Source: Plantago major
Taxonomy: Eukaryota; Streptophyta; Magnoliopsida; Lamiales; Plantaginaceae
Length of the DNA: 64,000 nucleotides
Reading direction: 5' to 3'
NCBI GenBank assembly: GCA_026545765.1
Contig: CM048839.1
Span: forward strand, 2,852,001-2,916,000
Within the stretch, counting starts at the first letter, position 1, and every line of letters begins with the position of its first letter. Shown in pieces: positions 23,870 to 35,700 of this stretch. The translations under genes and the position numbers were made by a program. The notes beneath the pieces were generated by a model that saw only the letters and a list, made by a program, of their open reading frames with translations, was not told the origin of the DNA and ran no database searches.

Positions 23870-25222
23870 ATGTTGAGCTACAGAGAACCCCAGCTGTGGG
23901 TTCTACTAGCTCTGTTCTGCACCCTCATGCATACTGCAAAAGCCGACTTGCCTCCATGGCGACCATCGGGAACCTGGAAACCCTATTCATATTTTTTGTC
24001 ACCGCCACCGACTTATACTTATGAATCACCTCCACCTCCATACAAGTACGAGTCACCACCGCCTCCCCCGTATGTATACAAATCTCCTCCACCCCCACCA
24101 TACAAGTATGAGTCACCACCGCCTCCTCCGTATGTTTACAAATCCCCACCCCCTCCTCCATACAAATACAATTCACCCCCACCTCCTCCATACAAATATG
24201 AATCACCACCTCCTCCTCCGTATGTTTACAAGTCACCTCCACCCCCACCTTACAAGTACGAGTCACCACCTCCTCCTCCGTATGTTTACAAGTCCCCTCC
24301 ACCCCCACCATACAAATACGAGTCACCACCACCTCCTCCATATGTTTACAAGTCCCCTCCACCCCCACCATACAAGTACGAGTCCCCTCCACCACCACCA
24401 TATAAATACAAGTCCCCACCCCCGCCACCGTACAAGTATGAATCCCCTCCTCCACCCCCATACAAGTATGAGTCACCACCTCCTCCTCCGTATGTTTACA
24501 AGTCCCCTCCACCCCCACCATACAAGTACGAGTCCCCTCCACCACCACCATATAAATACAAGTCCCCACCCCCGCCACCGTACAAGTATGAATCCCCTCC
24601 TCCACCCCCATACAAGTATGAGTCACCACCTCCTCCTCCGTATGTTTACAAGTCCCCTCCACCCCCACCATACAAGTACGAGTCCCCTCCACCACCACCA
24701 TATAAATACGAGTCCCCACCCCCGCCACCGTACAAGTATGAGTCCCCTCCTCCACCCCCCTACAAGTACGAGTCACCACCTCCTCCTCCTTATGTTTACA
24801 AGTCCCCTCCACCCCCACCATACAAGTATGAATCCCCTCCTCCGCCCCCGTACAAGTACGAGTCACCACCGCCTCCTCCGTATCTTTACAAGTCCCCACC
24901 ACCCCCTCCGTACAAGTACGAGTCCCCACCTCCGCCTCCATACAAGTATGAGTCACCTCCACCTCCTCCATACAAATACAAGTCACCACCACCTCCATAT
25001 GTTTACAAGTCGCCACCCCCACCACCGTACAAGTACGAGTCGCCACCTCCTCCTCCGTATGTTTACAAGTCCCCTCCACCCCCACCATACAAGTACGAGT
25101 CACCACCACCTCCTCCGTACAAATACGAGTCACCACCACCTCCCCCTTCATATGTTTACAAGTCTCCTCCACCCCCGCAAAACAAGTACGAATCCCCGCC
25201 ACCACCTCCATATGTTTACTAA
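23870..25222 (+). CDS. Extensin, hydroxyproline-rich cell-wall glycoprotein
   Basis: The 450-residue protein begins with a secretory signal peptide (hydrophobic 'WVLLALFCTLMHTAKA', likely cleaved before DLPP) and then consists of about forty decapeptides alternating SPPPPPYKYE and SPPPPPYVYK. Ser-Pro(4-5) is the arabinosylated extensin glycomodule, and Tyr-X-Tyr is the motif for intramolecular isodityrosine and wall cross-linking; the Lys residues keep it basic. The protein acts as a structural network in the primary wall. The DNA shows a 150-bp (five-decapeptide) higher-order repeat, with copies starting near 24391, 24541 and 24691. The reading frame ends at TAA 25220-25222, directly after a YVY where Lys is otherwise always found. 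The extensin pattern continues in the same frame after the stop, so the C-terminus is probably truncated. Copy-number errors in assembly are also possible. Confidence 0.93.
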   Translation: MLSYREPQLWVLLALFCTLMHTAKADLPPWRPSGTWKPYSYFLSPPPTYTYESPPPPYKYESPPPPPYVYKSPPPPPYKYESPPPPPYVYKSPPPPPYKYNSPPPPPYKYESPPPPPYVYKSPPPPPYKYESPPPPPYVYKSPPPPPYKYESPPPPPYVYKSPPPPPYKYESPPPPPYKYKSPPPPPYKYESPPPPPYKYESPPPPPYVYKSPPPPPYKYESPPPPPYKYKSPPPPPYKYESPPPPPYKYESPPPPPYVYKSPPPPPYKYESPPPPPYKYESPPPPPYKYESPPPPPYKYESPPPPPYVYKSPPPPPYKYESPPPPPYKYESPPPPPYLYKSPPPPPYKYESPPPPPYKYESPPPPPYKYKSPPPPYVYKSPPPPPYKYESPPPPPYVYKSPPPPPYKYESPPPPPYKYESPPPPPSYVYKSPPPPQNKYESPPPPPYVY

Positions 25223-25376
25223 TCTCCTCCACCACCACCCTATATGTACGAGTCACCACCACCTCCATATCTCTATAAAGCTCCACCACCACCACCACCA
25301 CCACCTTACAAGTATGTATCACCACCTCCGCCTCCTTATCTCTACACATTCTCCACCCCCACCACCATCTTATTAA
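25223..25376 (+). pseudogene. Orphaned extensin C-terminus after the stop
   Basis: In the same frame after the TAA, SPPPPPYMYE, SPPPPYLYK, APPPPP and SPPPPPYLY modules continue for about 40 codons. Near 25350 the pattern moves to another frame, which gives THSPPPPPSY and a TAA at 25374-25376, a normal extensin ending. Two lesions (a Lys codon changed to a stop and a later one- or two-base shift) therefore separate this tail from the gene. Confidence 0.75.
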
Positions 25377-25399
25377 TGAAGATTTCTTCTCCAACTACC

Positions 25400-25870
25400 A
25401 CTACCACCCTATTATAATATCACATTAAAGTACCACAGATCGAATCATAAGCATTTGTTTTCGTTATAATTTCCTTCAGAAATTTCACATATAAATAAGG
25501 CTATTTTCTCCATGCGTACAATCACTTAGTGACCAACTTGGAATGCCTAGGAGGGGCGTAGGAAATTGTACTCATGTATGAGAAAATGAGCACCAAGATA
25601 GTAGCTTTGTGGTCTGTATTTGTGGAATGTCAGTACTCTATACTTTAGATTTCATCACCGTTTGTACACGTAGTCATATATCAATAAACATATGCACCAA
25701 TTATAGTTATTTTCTCAACATCTAAAATATGCACTGGAATTTTTCAGCCTTGGACAATAAAATTGGATGTGATTCGTTTGATATTAGATATAATAGATTT
25801 CTAGTCTCTACAAAAAAGCATAAAATATAAAAAAGGAACCACTTCCCTTCACTACGTCCGGTTACATGTC
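25400..25870. other. Extensin 3' flank
   Basis: Noncoding. It includes AATAAA-like signals (for example aataaa at 25683) that may serve the extensin transcript. Confidence 0.5.
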
Positions 25871-25873
25871 TAA

Positions 25874-26112
25874 TCAGCACCGCGATTCCTCACCAAAAAC
25901 CTCGGTATTGCAAACTGGACACGTCTGGAAAAATACATGCAACTCTTAGAAATTTATTCATGGTAAGATTCTTTCCAGACAAATGTACTGATTGAATTTA
26001 CCTTGTTGATGCTAAGCCATTTGGAGCCACAATCAGCATGATATACATGCTTGCAGGGTAGGTTTATTTGCCGATGATCACCTCTTTTATATCTCATTTG
26101 CAAATTACACAT
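25874..26112 (-). pseudogene. RING-H2 E3 ubiquitin ligase relic (BIG BROTHER-like)
   Basis: Two exons with good GT-AG borders encode the C-terminal RING-H2 finger: 26002-26112 gives 'YKRGDHRQINLPCKHVYHADCGSKWLSINK' in two blocks and 25874-25924 gives 'TCPVCNTEVFGEES' and a stop. The Cys/His spacing and the ending match BIG BROTHER-type ligases, which limit organ size by ubiquitination. The first Cys pair (CVIC) is present in the DNA but one base out of frame with the rest: one base is missing at 'TGC-AAATG', so the finger cannot form. The family's EELLDLGEAVGT block was not found upstream. Confidence 0.72.
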
Positions 26113-26780
26113 CTGTTTCCCACGGAATGAACCGCACATTATAAAAGAATTTGATGAACTTGAAGCTTTTTATTTTAAAGCATTTCTGTCTTTTAATAAA
26201 TATATTGGACAAAGGAAAGTAGAAACGAAAGGGGAAAAAGAGGAAGAAGGTAGCAAAGGCGAATGACCTTCTCAATATGCTATTCTATATAACTTCGTCA
26301 TTCCGAAAGTGCAATTATTTGAGGTAAACAAAACCAAGTTTACAATGCAAAGACTGTCACTAGCCTTAACTCCCAGTTCCAGTTATCCTCCAAACAATGC
26401 TAAATTCGAGCCTAAGTCTATGTCATTATGTTTTTCTGTGAATAACTCGTGTCCTGGCCTTATAACAATTTTCAGGTAATTATTATCCTCTTCCGTCATA
26501 AACTCTTTCCGGCCAGTTTCTCAATTTTAAGCACAAACAGCCTCTCAACAAACAAGAGAAGAGCTAATGATAACACAAGAAAGTAATTTCTCCACAGACA
26601 GACACCAATAAATGAGTAAAAATTGCACATGGCATTGTATAATGTACAAAATTACCGCAAACCAGAAAGATTGAATGATGTGAATAGAAAAAACATTTTC
26701 CACCACACAATACCAGAAATTATGCAGAAAAAAAGGTGGACAGTAAGAAATTACCAATTGGAAACAGTTAAAGCACGTAC

Positions 26781-27101
26781 CTGGGGATCATGTAGAGGCG
26801 GTGGCATCTGTTCATAGTGCAAAGAGCAACCGAAAAACCCATCAAAACCCTCAGCTATAGGGTAAGGTACCCACCATCATCCATATACTGCATATGTTCA
26901 TCTGGGTTCAGACATAAATTAATAACTCAACAGGCCCAGTTCCATAAAAGGTAAAAAGGAGGAGTAATTGATGATATATACATATACATACCTGTGATTT
27001 TGGTGAAAATGCAGGGGATATAAGTAGGATATAGGATCTTTTGGAAATCTTTGTACCTCGCCCCTGAAGGTGAAGGCAATGTTGTACGCAGGAAATTTCA
27101 A
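26781..27101 (-). pseudogene. Upstream exons of unknown protein, probably same pseudogene
   Basis: Exon 26992-27101 starts with ATG and encodes 'FTFRGEVQRFPKDPISYLYP' before a donor CAG|GTATG. A second exon ends at 26781 (CAG|GTACGT) and encodes 'GFDGFFGCSLHYEQMPPP'. Its upstream part is in another frame because one C appears to be missing at 'GGGTACCTTACCC'. The same strand, order and decay suggest these are 5' exons of the RING pseudogene, but I do not recognise this N-terminus and the link is inferred. Confidence 0.4.
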
Positions 27102-27525
27102 ACCACCATGATTCCTCTATTATAAAATCCGAGCAATATGCTCTTTATTTTTTAAAAAAAATGCCAAATTCAGGCTCATATTGGCATATCTTCAAACACC
27201 AAAGCTCATTTTTGCACAAATGAAAATACACAATTTAGCTGAGGAGCAAAGTAAGGATGGCTGCTTTTTTATTAAAATGATTTACAGAAGTAATCGAATT
27301 CTATAATACTAAACAAGCAAATGCCATTAACAAGAAAAACAAATAGAGAACAGTAGCAAAATATCTTCAACATAGAGTAGCAACTGCCATGTCATATCCT
27401 GTTGTGAATAACAAATTAAAAAGGCAAGTGTCCAATGCAAAGTCCTCCAGATTACAGAACATACAAAGAACAAGTCAAAGCTTTCCATTCCAATCCAAGG
27501 AGATTTAGCAACTGAAAATGAATTA

Positions 27526-28452
27526 CTACTTTGTCAACTTATCAGTGTCGCGAACCACTTGCTGGGACGGAAGCACAAGTGCAGCTACTGGTTTCTCTTC
27601 TAAACCCCCACCTTCATCTATTATGAGTCTCAAGCCTTCAATATTGAGCTTTTCATGGTGACCACTTAATACAACTGTTGGAGTTTCGGCCAACTCCTCC
27701 GGAATATCCAACACATTCATTCTCCCACTAAGAGCAGCAACTTTAGAAATTCTCGTGTCTTTTGACCTTAGAGAATCTAGCTGTGCTTCAACTGGTTTAT
27801 CCTTCTCCAAACCGGCATGCACAGCAATCAGCTTGCAACTCTGAAGTCCTTTTCCGGTGTCAATACACACATCATCCTCTTCATGTACCCAAACCAAATC
27901 AGCTAGAAACTTTTTGTGATCATTGGGAACTGCCTTCATTAAATCCGCGGAACCATGTGAGACCCCATAGGATTCGAAAGTGGGCTGTGCATCATAAATG
28001 GATCCCTTATACTCAGTTTTCTTGGCAAAATTAAAGCCGGACAATCTCCCAGCCCACCGTCTCCCCTGCAAATGCATATTCTCATACCCTTCACCTTTAT
28101 ACCACTGTTCCCTTTCCTCATTCAACAAATACTCCTTCCAAGTGTCGGAAAATGGAGAGCCGTCAGGTGGGGCTGGAAGAAGACCTAAGAATGCCGAAAA
28201 TGCCAGGTCATGGTTACCGCATAGGAACACATGAGATTGATTCGGGTATCTTGCGGGTAATGAAATCAAGAAATCAATCACCTTCTTAGTGTCAGGTCCC
28301 CTATCACAGTAATCACCTAAGAAAATAACAAGGGCCTTGTGGAAATCAGACTGGCCTATTGCAATTTCAAGATTAGACCACAAATTCTCCAGCTTTGATA
28401 TGTATCCATGGATGTCACCCACACAGCACACAATCCTTGGTTTCGCTGCCAT
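27526..28452 (-). CDS. RLPH2: Tyrosine phosphatase of the Rhizobiales-like type (RLPH2)
   Basis: An intact single-exon gene of 308 residues. It has the PPP/calcineurin-like metallophosphoesterase signature: GDIHG (12-16), GDYCDRG (46-52), GNHD (79-82), VHAG (211-214) and SGHH (263-266), which supply the Asp, His and Asn ligands of the two metal ions. Sequence and length closely fit plant RLPH2 (Arabidopsis At3g09970), a bacterial-type phosphatase in the PPP fold that removes phosphate from tyrosine, notably from doubly phosphorylated MAP-kinase-like loops. No transit or signal peptide is seen, so it should be cytosolic/nuclear. All motifs are intact, so it is likely functional. Its 5' flank contains a hAT MITE. 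Confidence 0.93.
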   Translation of the reverse strand: MAAKPRIVCCVGDIHGYISKLENLWSNLEIAIGQSDFHKALVIFLGDYCDRGPDTKKVIDFLISLPARYPNQSHVFLCGNHDLAFSAFLGLLPAPPDGSPFSDTWKEYLLNEEREQWYKGEGYENMHLQGRRWAGRLSGFNFAKKTEYKGSIYDAQPTFESYGVSHGSADLMKAVPNDHKKFLADLVWVHEEDDVCIDTGKGLQSCKLIAVHAGLEKDKPVEAQLDSLRSKDTRISKVAALSGRMNVLDIPEELAETPTVVLSGHHEKLNIEGLRLIIDEGGGLEEKPVAALVLPSQQVVRDTDKLTK

Positions 28453-28721
28453 GATTATATATGTACTGATTCAAATTCCTAAAGTCCTTGTAAATATGAT
28501 TACAGAATCTTGTAAGGTAGGTACAAGATTATCAAACCTACAAATACAAGACAAGTCCAAATGAGGTGTGGGTACAAATTCCATAGCTTATCTTAAACGT
28601 TTAGTAGCATGAATCCAATCTTAGTAAGTAGATATACAAATCCGTATTAATATTATATAAACATATATTAGAACATGTTCAGTAGATGTTAAAACTCATA
28701 CAAACCTAAATGAGGAATACA
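28453..28721. promoter_or_regulatory. RLPH2 5' flank
   Basis: Noncoding DNA between the RLPH2 ATG and a hAT MITE; it must hold the 5' UTR and possibly a 5' UTR intron. No specific element was recognised. Confidence 0.35.
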
Positions 28722-29463
28722 CAGGGGCGGCCCAACTCCTTCGGAGGCCTGAGGCAAACTTCCTCCGGGGTCCTAGACATACATAAAAGTGAGTCGTTTA
28801 TTTGGGAAAACTTCTTGCTTTTTTTAATGCAAAACTACTAGCCACTCGCATATTTTCTACTAGCCATTCTACAAATGTAAAACAATTAAGAAAAATAATA
28901 AAAATTGCAACAAACAATTAAATGATTAATATTCCATAACTAATGTAAAGCAACAAATAATAAAATATGAATGCAACTAAAAGTAAGTAATTGAAAAATA
29001 TCACCTGATTGAACGGATTGAAAATGTGGAATTGAAGTCTGAAGAGGCATTTGAGCAAGATTTATGGAATTAAGCAAGCAAGGATGATCGGAACAATGGA
29101 ATATGTGTAGTGGTGTTGTGAATTTGTTTGTAATTTACATACTATAACTAGGATTTTTTTTTTTTTTTGACCGTTCAGTAACAAAAGACAATCATTAATT
29201 CTAACAGATTTTGCCTATTAAAAGTAAATTTACTCCTTGATTCAATCAAACTTAACTGCCTATTAAAAGTAGATGTACTCCATGATTAACTCAAACTTAA
29301 CTGACCTATTTAAGTAGTATACGGAGAATTTGCAAATCTAGAGAAAAAATGAAAAAAAAGTAGTAATATACGTAGTTAAAGAATAGCATGTAAATATGGG
29401 GTCTTCTCATTATTTGGGTCTTAGGCGTTCGCCTCACTCGCCTATTGGTCCGGGCCGCCCCTG
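28722..29463. mobile_element. Non-autonomous hAT element, 742 bp
   Basis: The ends are a perfect 12-bp inverted repeat CAGGGGCGGCCC, and both sides carry the same 8-bp sequence GGAATACA (28714-28721 and 29464-29471). A CAGGG-type end plus 8-bp target duplication is diagnostic of hAT elements. No transposase frame is present. The perfect target duplication suggests a fairly recent insertion. Confidence 0.93.
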
Positions 29464-29753
29464 GGAATACATGTACTAAAGTCCAAATTTGTAATAGTTA
29501 TATATGAGCCCGACATATAAACATGTATTAGCCCGAAATTCATTAGACTGTACTAAACGCGGACTAATTCTTACTGTGTATCATGCATGATTAATCCAGC
29601 TTAATATATCCAACTAAATCCCTAGCAGCTTCTAAAATATATCGAAATTGCTCAGCGAAACTACAGGTATCAAACAACATGCTCGTTCTAATTCATGCAT
29701 TTTAATGTTTAGATACTTGAATCAGAAGTGAGTTGGTGATTAAAGGAAGTATA

Positions 29754-29778
29754 ATCAATCAATCAATCAATCAATCTG
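29754..29778. repeat. (AATC)n microsatellite
   Basis: About six tandem aatc units. Confidence 0.85.
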
Positions 29779-30275
29779 TGGGCGTTTGAAATTTTGAATT
29801 GATTGATTCTATGAGAACTGAATCACCTAAAAACGAAGAGACTACTGATTAATAATGTAAGGCTGTAGATTGAATCAATAACAGGACAAGTAATGAGAAG
29901 AAACAATCAAGATACATTGGCAATAAAACACCCATATATGTTGCATTATATGAATGAATGAATGATAGATACATACTAGTATAATCGAACTAGAGATGAA
30001 CATGTAAAACGAAGCAAGGAACTGACCGATCGAGAATGGCACAGAGTTTCTGATTCAGGAAAATGATGATTTCCACTGCCAATAAATCTAGGGATTAGAT
30101 TACAAATACTGTAATCAATTTGGAGCCTCACACTTTCTTTTTGTTTTTTTTTTTTCCTCCTTTTTTCATCTTTCCAAAAACACTTATATCTTAAACGCGG
30201 ACATTTTTTAACATATCACAAATCATCCCATAATTATAGTAATTTATAAAACAGTTCATTAACTTAAAAATAATA

Positions 30276-30531
30276 CTTTTTTCGTCCCGAACTCAACTTC
30301 CCATTCGTCAGGCCGCAGGTTTAAAGAGAATAATTGGAAAAAGTAGGAAATATGGGAATAAATTAGGAAGAGAGTGACTAAGGTATAGAGTATAAAAGAA
30401 AGTGAATAAAGTAAGAGAGATAATATTATTATAACGATAGTAGGGTATAAAACTTTTCAAATTAGGAAGAGGAAGTGAGTTTGGGATGGACTAAAAAAGA
30501 AAGTGGGAAGTTGAGTTCAGGCCGGAAGGAG
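30276..30531. mobile_element. Stowaway-like MITE, about 256 bp
   Basis: Inverted ends share GAACTCAACTTCCCA at about 18 bp from each terminus, outermost bases being CTTTTTTCGTCCC and CTCCTTCCGGCCT, with TA at each side (30274-30275, 30532-30533). The interior is purine-rich and noncoding. Confidence 0.75.
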
Positions 30532-31690
30532 TATGATTTTATGATTGTTTGGTGATTCCTTTTGTTTATTGTTTCATGTAGATGGATAATCGTCGAGCAG
30601 GAAAACAAACAGTAGTAATTGATGGTTCCGGATGTCTCCATGGTCGGGTTGTTAATCAATCACGTCGGAGGCGAGCAGAGGATGATAGAGTGGTTGCGGC
30701 TATGGTAAATATGACGGGGGCGGGGTGATAATATGAATACATTTCGTCAGGGTACGAACTCGACGTCCCATACTTATAACACGACTCCTCTCTGAGCTTT
30801 GATAACTTCTCTAGGTTTCAACTCTTATGACGATGGTGGTGGTGGTGGTGGTGGTGGTGGTGGTGGCAAGTTATCCCCAGAAGCATGTGCATCGGCTGAG
30901 AGACATGCAGAGCAGAATTACCACCGTCAGAGGGGGAATTATTGTTGGTCCCTTAGAAAACAAGGTTATTGTCTTGGGGGTTGAATAGACTTTAAAACTT
31001 TTTGTAACAGGGGGAAGAAGGTTGAGCAGTTGAGCAGGGGCGGCGGAGGGGCTGAGCAAAGATGGCGAAGGCCGAGCATATCCGGTGAACAGAGGCGGGG
31101 AGCAGAGCAAACGCAACGGAGGCTGAGCAGAGCTAGTAGTCAAAGCCGGTAGGCAGAGCGTCCGCTGATGAAGATACACACCCTAAAACTAATGGGGAAA
31201 AGTGCATGGATTTTATACTTGTAATACAATAGTCAACAACGGATACAATAGCCAAACCAAACTTCTTGCCTCTTCCTTTTTCTTGTTTCCATTCATTAGA
31301 GCTACAAATTTCTCAATCAAGAAGGTTTGGTTTGAAGACATGGGTTCAAGGCACTCCATGTAGGATTGGTGCATCGTGCTTCACGTTTCAACCTTTGAAT
31401 TTCCTCTAAGGTTTAGTAATTCTTCTGCTTTCTGATATGATATACGCAATTAATTTGATTTGAGAAATGTTACATTTGAATATATGGTTCTGTGTTGATT
31501 TTGAATAAATGGGTGGACATGTTTTGTGTTGTGGATGCTCACTTCTCTGAGTAAGTGTTTGCTAATGACTGATGTATGAAAAAACCACTAGGTCTCACAG
31601 ATTTTTGTGAATGAAAAAGAAGAAAGAAGAAAACAGAGGGAATTCCTTCTCTTTTTCCCTCCAATTCCGATTCTCCACTTGGCACATACA
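30532..31690. other. Gene-poor DNA with a (GGT)n run and Gly/Arg-type ORFs
   Basis: A (ggt)10-11 microsatellite lies at 30835-30866. A short frame from ATG 30582 follows an AG acceptor-like site but ends after about 50 codons and has no clear family. 31010-31160 repeats 'gagcagag/ggcgg' words. 31660-31690 is the left flank of the copia element. Confidence 0.4.
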
Positions 31691-31888
31691 TATTAAGGAA
31701 TGAGTTCCTCTAGAATATTCCTAACGGAAATTATGGGATGTGTATACTGTAATTGATATGATTATGCACATTTAATGGCTAGGAGATTGTAGATATCTTT
31801 AGAAGTTATTCTTCTGTAATTGTGTTTATATAGGTGACCTCACCTTAGTGAAATAAACAACTCATTCACACAGAATATTACTCTCATA
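31691..31888 (+). repeat. 5' LTR of the copia element
   Basis: 198 bp; contains a TATA-like 'tttatatagg' near 31825-31835. It is matched by the 3' LTR with five differences. The boundary is set by the start of shared sequence and by the primer-binding site. Confidence 0.9.
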
Positions 31889-32002
31889 TGGTATCATCCT
31901 TTTCTTCCTGGGCAACTTAACGTTTCTGCCTTTCACCCTAAATCCACCCCTCTTTTTTTTCACGGCTGCCCTTTCATCTCGCCCATCTATTTCACCTTCA
32001 CC

Positions 32003-32797
32003 ATGAATCCAACATGTGATGATTCCGGCCCCGTTTCGCCCATACCAACCTCTGCCAACACCACCGCTGCTCCAAAACAGTCCATTGACACTCAAATCAC
32101 CGTCATCTCCACTCCTTTTCCCATGTCGCATAAGCTGACCCGGAAGAATTCTCCCCAGTGGCGGTCAATGCTTATGGCAATTCTCAATGGGCATGACCTT
32201 CAAGGGTATGTCGACGGCACGATTGTCGAACCTCCGCTGCAATCCACTACTTGGAAGGCCTGTTTTCGCCAGGACCAGATTGTTCTAGCCACCATTCAAG
32301 GCTCACTTACTGACGAAGTAATCCCGTATGCCTCGTCATACACCTCTGCTACTGCTGCGTGGAGTGGACTCCATCAGATCTTTGCTAGTCGTTCCCGTGC
32401 TCGGGTGATGCAACTTAAATTTGACCTTTCCCGTGCACAGATTGGATCCCGTTCGGTGGCAGAATTTTTGCATTCGCTTAAAGCAAAGGCGGATGAACTT
32501 GCCTTAATTGACTTACCGGTGTCTGATGATGATCTCACGCTTTATGTCCTCAATGGCCTTGGACATAAATTTCGTGACATTACTGCTTCGATTCGTGCTC
32601 TTTCACATTTTATTTCTTTTCTACAGTTACTTGATCTCCTTAATGCACAGGATCACTTTGTGAACAACCTTGATGAGACTTCCACAGACCTTACTGTGTC
32701 TGCTCATTTGGCCCACTCATCCTCTCAGCCCCGATCCAATCAGCAGTTCTTGGGCTCCTCTACTGGTGGTGTGAGATTCGCGGGCATACTGCGTTGA
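32003..32797 (+). pseudogene. Copia gag
   Basis: A 264-residue frame from ATG 32003 shows the UBN2/Retrotran gag features 'WRSMLMAILNGHDLQGYVDG', 'SRARVMQLKFDLSRAQ' and 'FLHSLKAKADELALI'. The CCHC zinc knuckle is damaged: WCEIRGHTALKC remains in another frame at 32768-32804, but the first Cys and its surroundings are missing. Confidence 0.85.
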
Positions 32798-35700
32798 AGT
32801 GTCGGAAGCTTCAGGCAAAGCTTAATGCCTCGGCTAATTTGGCTCGTTCCCCTCATGCACTGGCTCCTCCTAACTCTTGGCTTATGGATTCGGGTGCGTC
32901 ACATAATCTGACGTCTGACCTTGGAAACCTCTCAGTTCACTCTGAATATGATAGAACAGAGGCATTTCAACTCACTGATGGCTCATCCATGCCAATTTTT
33001 CACACTGGTACATCTCATTTACGTTTTTCCCGCCATACATTTACCTTATCTAATGTTCTATGCGTACCTCGGGCTCAACAAAACTTATAATCGGTTCATC
33101 AGTTTACTCGATCTAATAATGTGTCTGTGGAATTCTTTCCAACTTATTTCATTGTGAAGGATCGAGTTACGGGGGCGCCTCTAGCTCAAGGAAAGTGTGA
33201 CAAGGGAATCTACCAGTTGAAAGTTCCATCATTTTATTTAAAGTCTTCAGCACATTTCAAAACTTTGGGTCTGCATACCTCTTTTGAGATTTGGATGCGC
33301 GGTTGGGTCATCCCTCTCACCGCGTTAGCTCCACTATTATTTCTAAGAATAATTTTCCGCTTTCAAGGTCCGGTATGTCGGATGCGGCTTATGACTCTTG
33401 CTTATGTTGCAAAACTTATAAATTGCCATTTTCTGATTCGACATTAATTGCTTCACATCCATTACACTTTATTTACGCTAATGTATGGGGGCCTACTGTG
33501 ACGTCTTACGAAGATCACTACTTTTATCTCATATTAGTGGATTCGTTTACAAAATATTGCTGGTTTTTTCCCATGGAAAGTAAATCGCAGGTTAAATCAA
33601 TTATTGAGAAGATTTTTTCACTAGTTGAGAGGCAATTTGGTCACTCCATTAAAAACCTCTATAGTGATAATGGAGGAGAATTTCTTGCATTACGGTCCTA
33701 TCTCTCGGCGAAAGGAATTAGTTAGCTACTATAGCTCCATACACCCCTGAACAAAATGGGCCAGCAGAACGTTGGCACCGTCATATCGTTGAAATTGGCA
33801 AGGCACTACTACACTTTGCTAAATTACCACACGTATTCTGGTCCTTTGCCTTTCAAACGGCTGTTTACCTCATAAATCGCATGCCGACACCAATCTTACA
33901 AAATGTAAGCCCGTTCGAAGCTCTATTTCATCAATTGCCGAATTAAAAGAAGTTACGCACCTTTGTTTGTGTATGTTATCCGTGGCTCCGACCATATTCC
34001 TCTAATAAACTTGAACCAACTTCTCGTCCATGCATATTTATTGGATACTCTACATCCCAAAGTGCTTACAGGTGTATTGATCCATCCACGGGGCGCATAT
34101 ATGTCTCTCGCCATGCTCAGTTTAGGGAAGATGCATTTGCCAACTTTAAACACTCTGTTGATCCACCATCAACTGATGCACCACCTGAAACCATCATGAT
34201 TACAAGCCAAGGGTTACTCCACTCTCCATCAGCACTCAACCACAATGAGGCTCCAGATTCTCCATCACCTCTACCTAGCCCACAAAGTGCCTCCCCACCG
34301 CCATCACCAAATAGCATTCTGCGGTCCAACTCACTGCCCTCTTGCGTGCCTTCCTCGGTACAACCTACTGGACCATCTCTTTTTGGCAGACACGGACCCT
34401 CCTATCAATGCATCTCGGCGAAGCTCTCGCTCTCGTCAACTTTCTTATAGGCTTGAGGGATATGTTACACATTTACCGCCATCTATTGCTCCTCATCCAA
34501 CGGTGAATAGTAGTACCAAGCATCCCTTACCCACTGATATTGAACCTCATTCTGTCACACAAGCCTTGAAAGACCCTCGTTGGCGTATGGCTAAGGCGGA
34601 TGAAGTTACTGCACTTACATCACATGGTACTTGGGAGCTTGTTGAGCCACCTCCCCAATGTAATATTGTTGGTTGCAAGTGGCTCTTTACGATTAAACGT
34701 AAACAAGATGGTACAATTGATCGTTTTAAGGCTCGACTTGTGACTAAAGGTTTTCACCAACGACCTGGTCTTGACTATCATGAGAATTTAGCCCTGTTAT
34801 CAAGCCCATCACCATTCGGACGGTTCTCTCTCTTGCTCTTCTTCACAAATGGGAACTACGCCAGTTGGATATAAGCAATTCCTTCTTGCATGGGTCATTA
34901 TCTGAGCCTGTCTTTATGCAACAGCCTCCTGGGTTTGTTGATGAGTCTCAACCTCGACATGTTTGCCTCCTTAAGAAGTCTCTCAACGGCCTTCGACAAG
35001 CTCCTCGAGCTTGGTATCAGACGTTAAGCGTTGCGCTTCTTGCGTTTGGCTTTTATCAGTCACGGGCTGACACTTTACTCTTCATCTATCGTCGGTCGGG
35101 TGATTACCTTCTAGTACTAGTCTATGTCGATGATATGATTCTGACCGGCTCTAAGCCCTCTCTCATTTCAGCACTTACTCGCCACTTGCAAGCGCGATTT
35201 GCTGTTAAGGATCTTGGTACACTTACGTTCTTTCTTGGTGTTGAGGTTGCTCGGTGTCGTGAAGGACTTCTTCTTTCACAACATAAATACATTGTTGAAT
35301 TATTGTGGCGTCACCACATGGATGGTGCCAAATCAGTCAGCAGACCTATGGCTACCTCACCTTCCTTGAACATCTCCGGTTCTATAGACCCATCTGAGTA
35401 TAGAAGTGCAATCGGAGGCTTGCAATATCTAACTATCTTACTCGGCCAGATATCTCATTTGCTATTAACAAGCTGGCTCAGGCTATGGCTTCACCCACTC
35501 TTACCGACTGGTTGGGTGTGAAGCGTGTTTTTCGGTACCTCAAAGGGACACTCCACCATTGCCTCCTACTTCGCACTCCCACATCCCTATCCTTAACAGC
35601 ATACTCAGACTCTGATTTCGGAGGTAATATCATCGATGGAAAGTCGACCTCCACTTACATTATCTTTCTTGGCTCCAATCCAATCTCATGGCGTTCTCGA

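Noticed and set aside
23925..25394. Long open frames antisense to, and out of frame with, the extensin gene
   Set aside because: They arise from the repeat codons of extensin; no start context, domain or codon bias supports them.
27762..28564. Plus-strand ORFs across RLPH2
   Set aside because: They are antisense shadows of the conserved phosphatase gene.
30582..30730. Fragment of ribosomal protein uL13 (VVIDGSGCLHGR)
   Set aside because: Only a short, loose similarity; the following residues do not fit.
31701..31887. Copia LTR borders placed at TGAG...CTCA to fit the TG...CA rule
   Set aside because: Shared sequence extends beyond these points on both sides, and the primer-binding site and polypurine tract fit the outer TA...TA borders.
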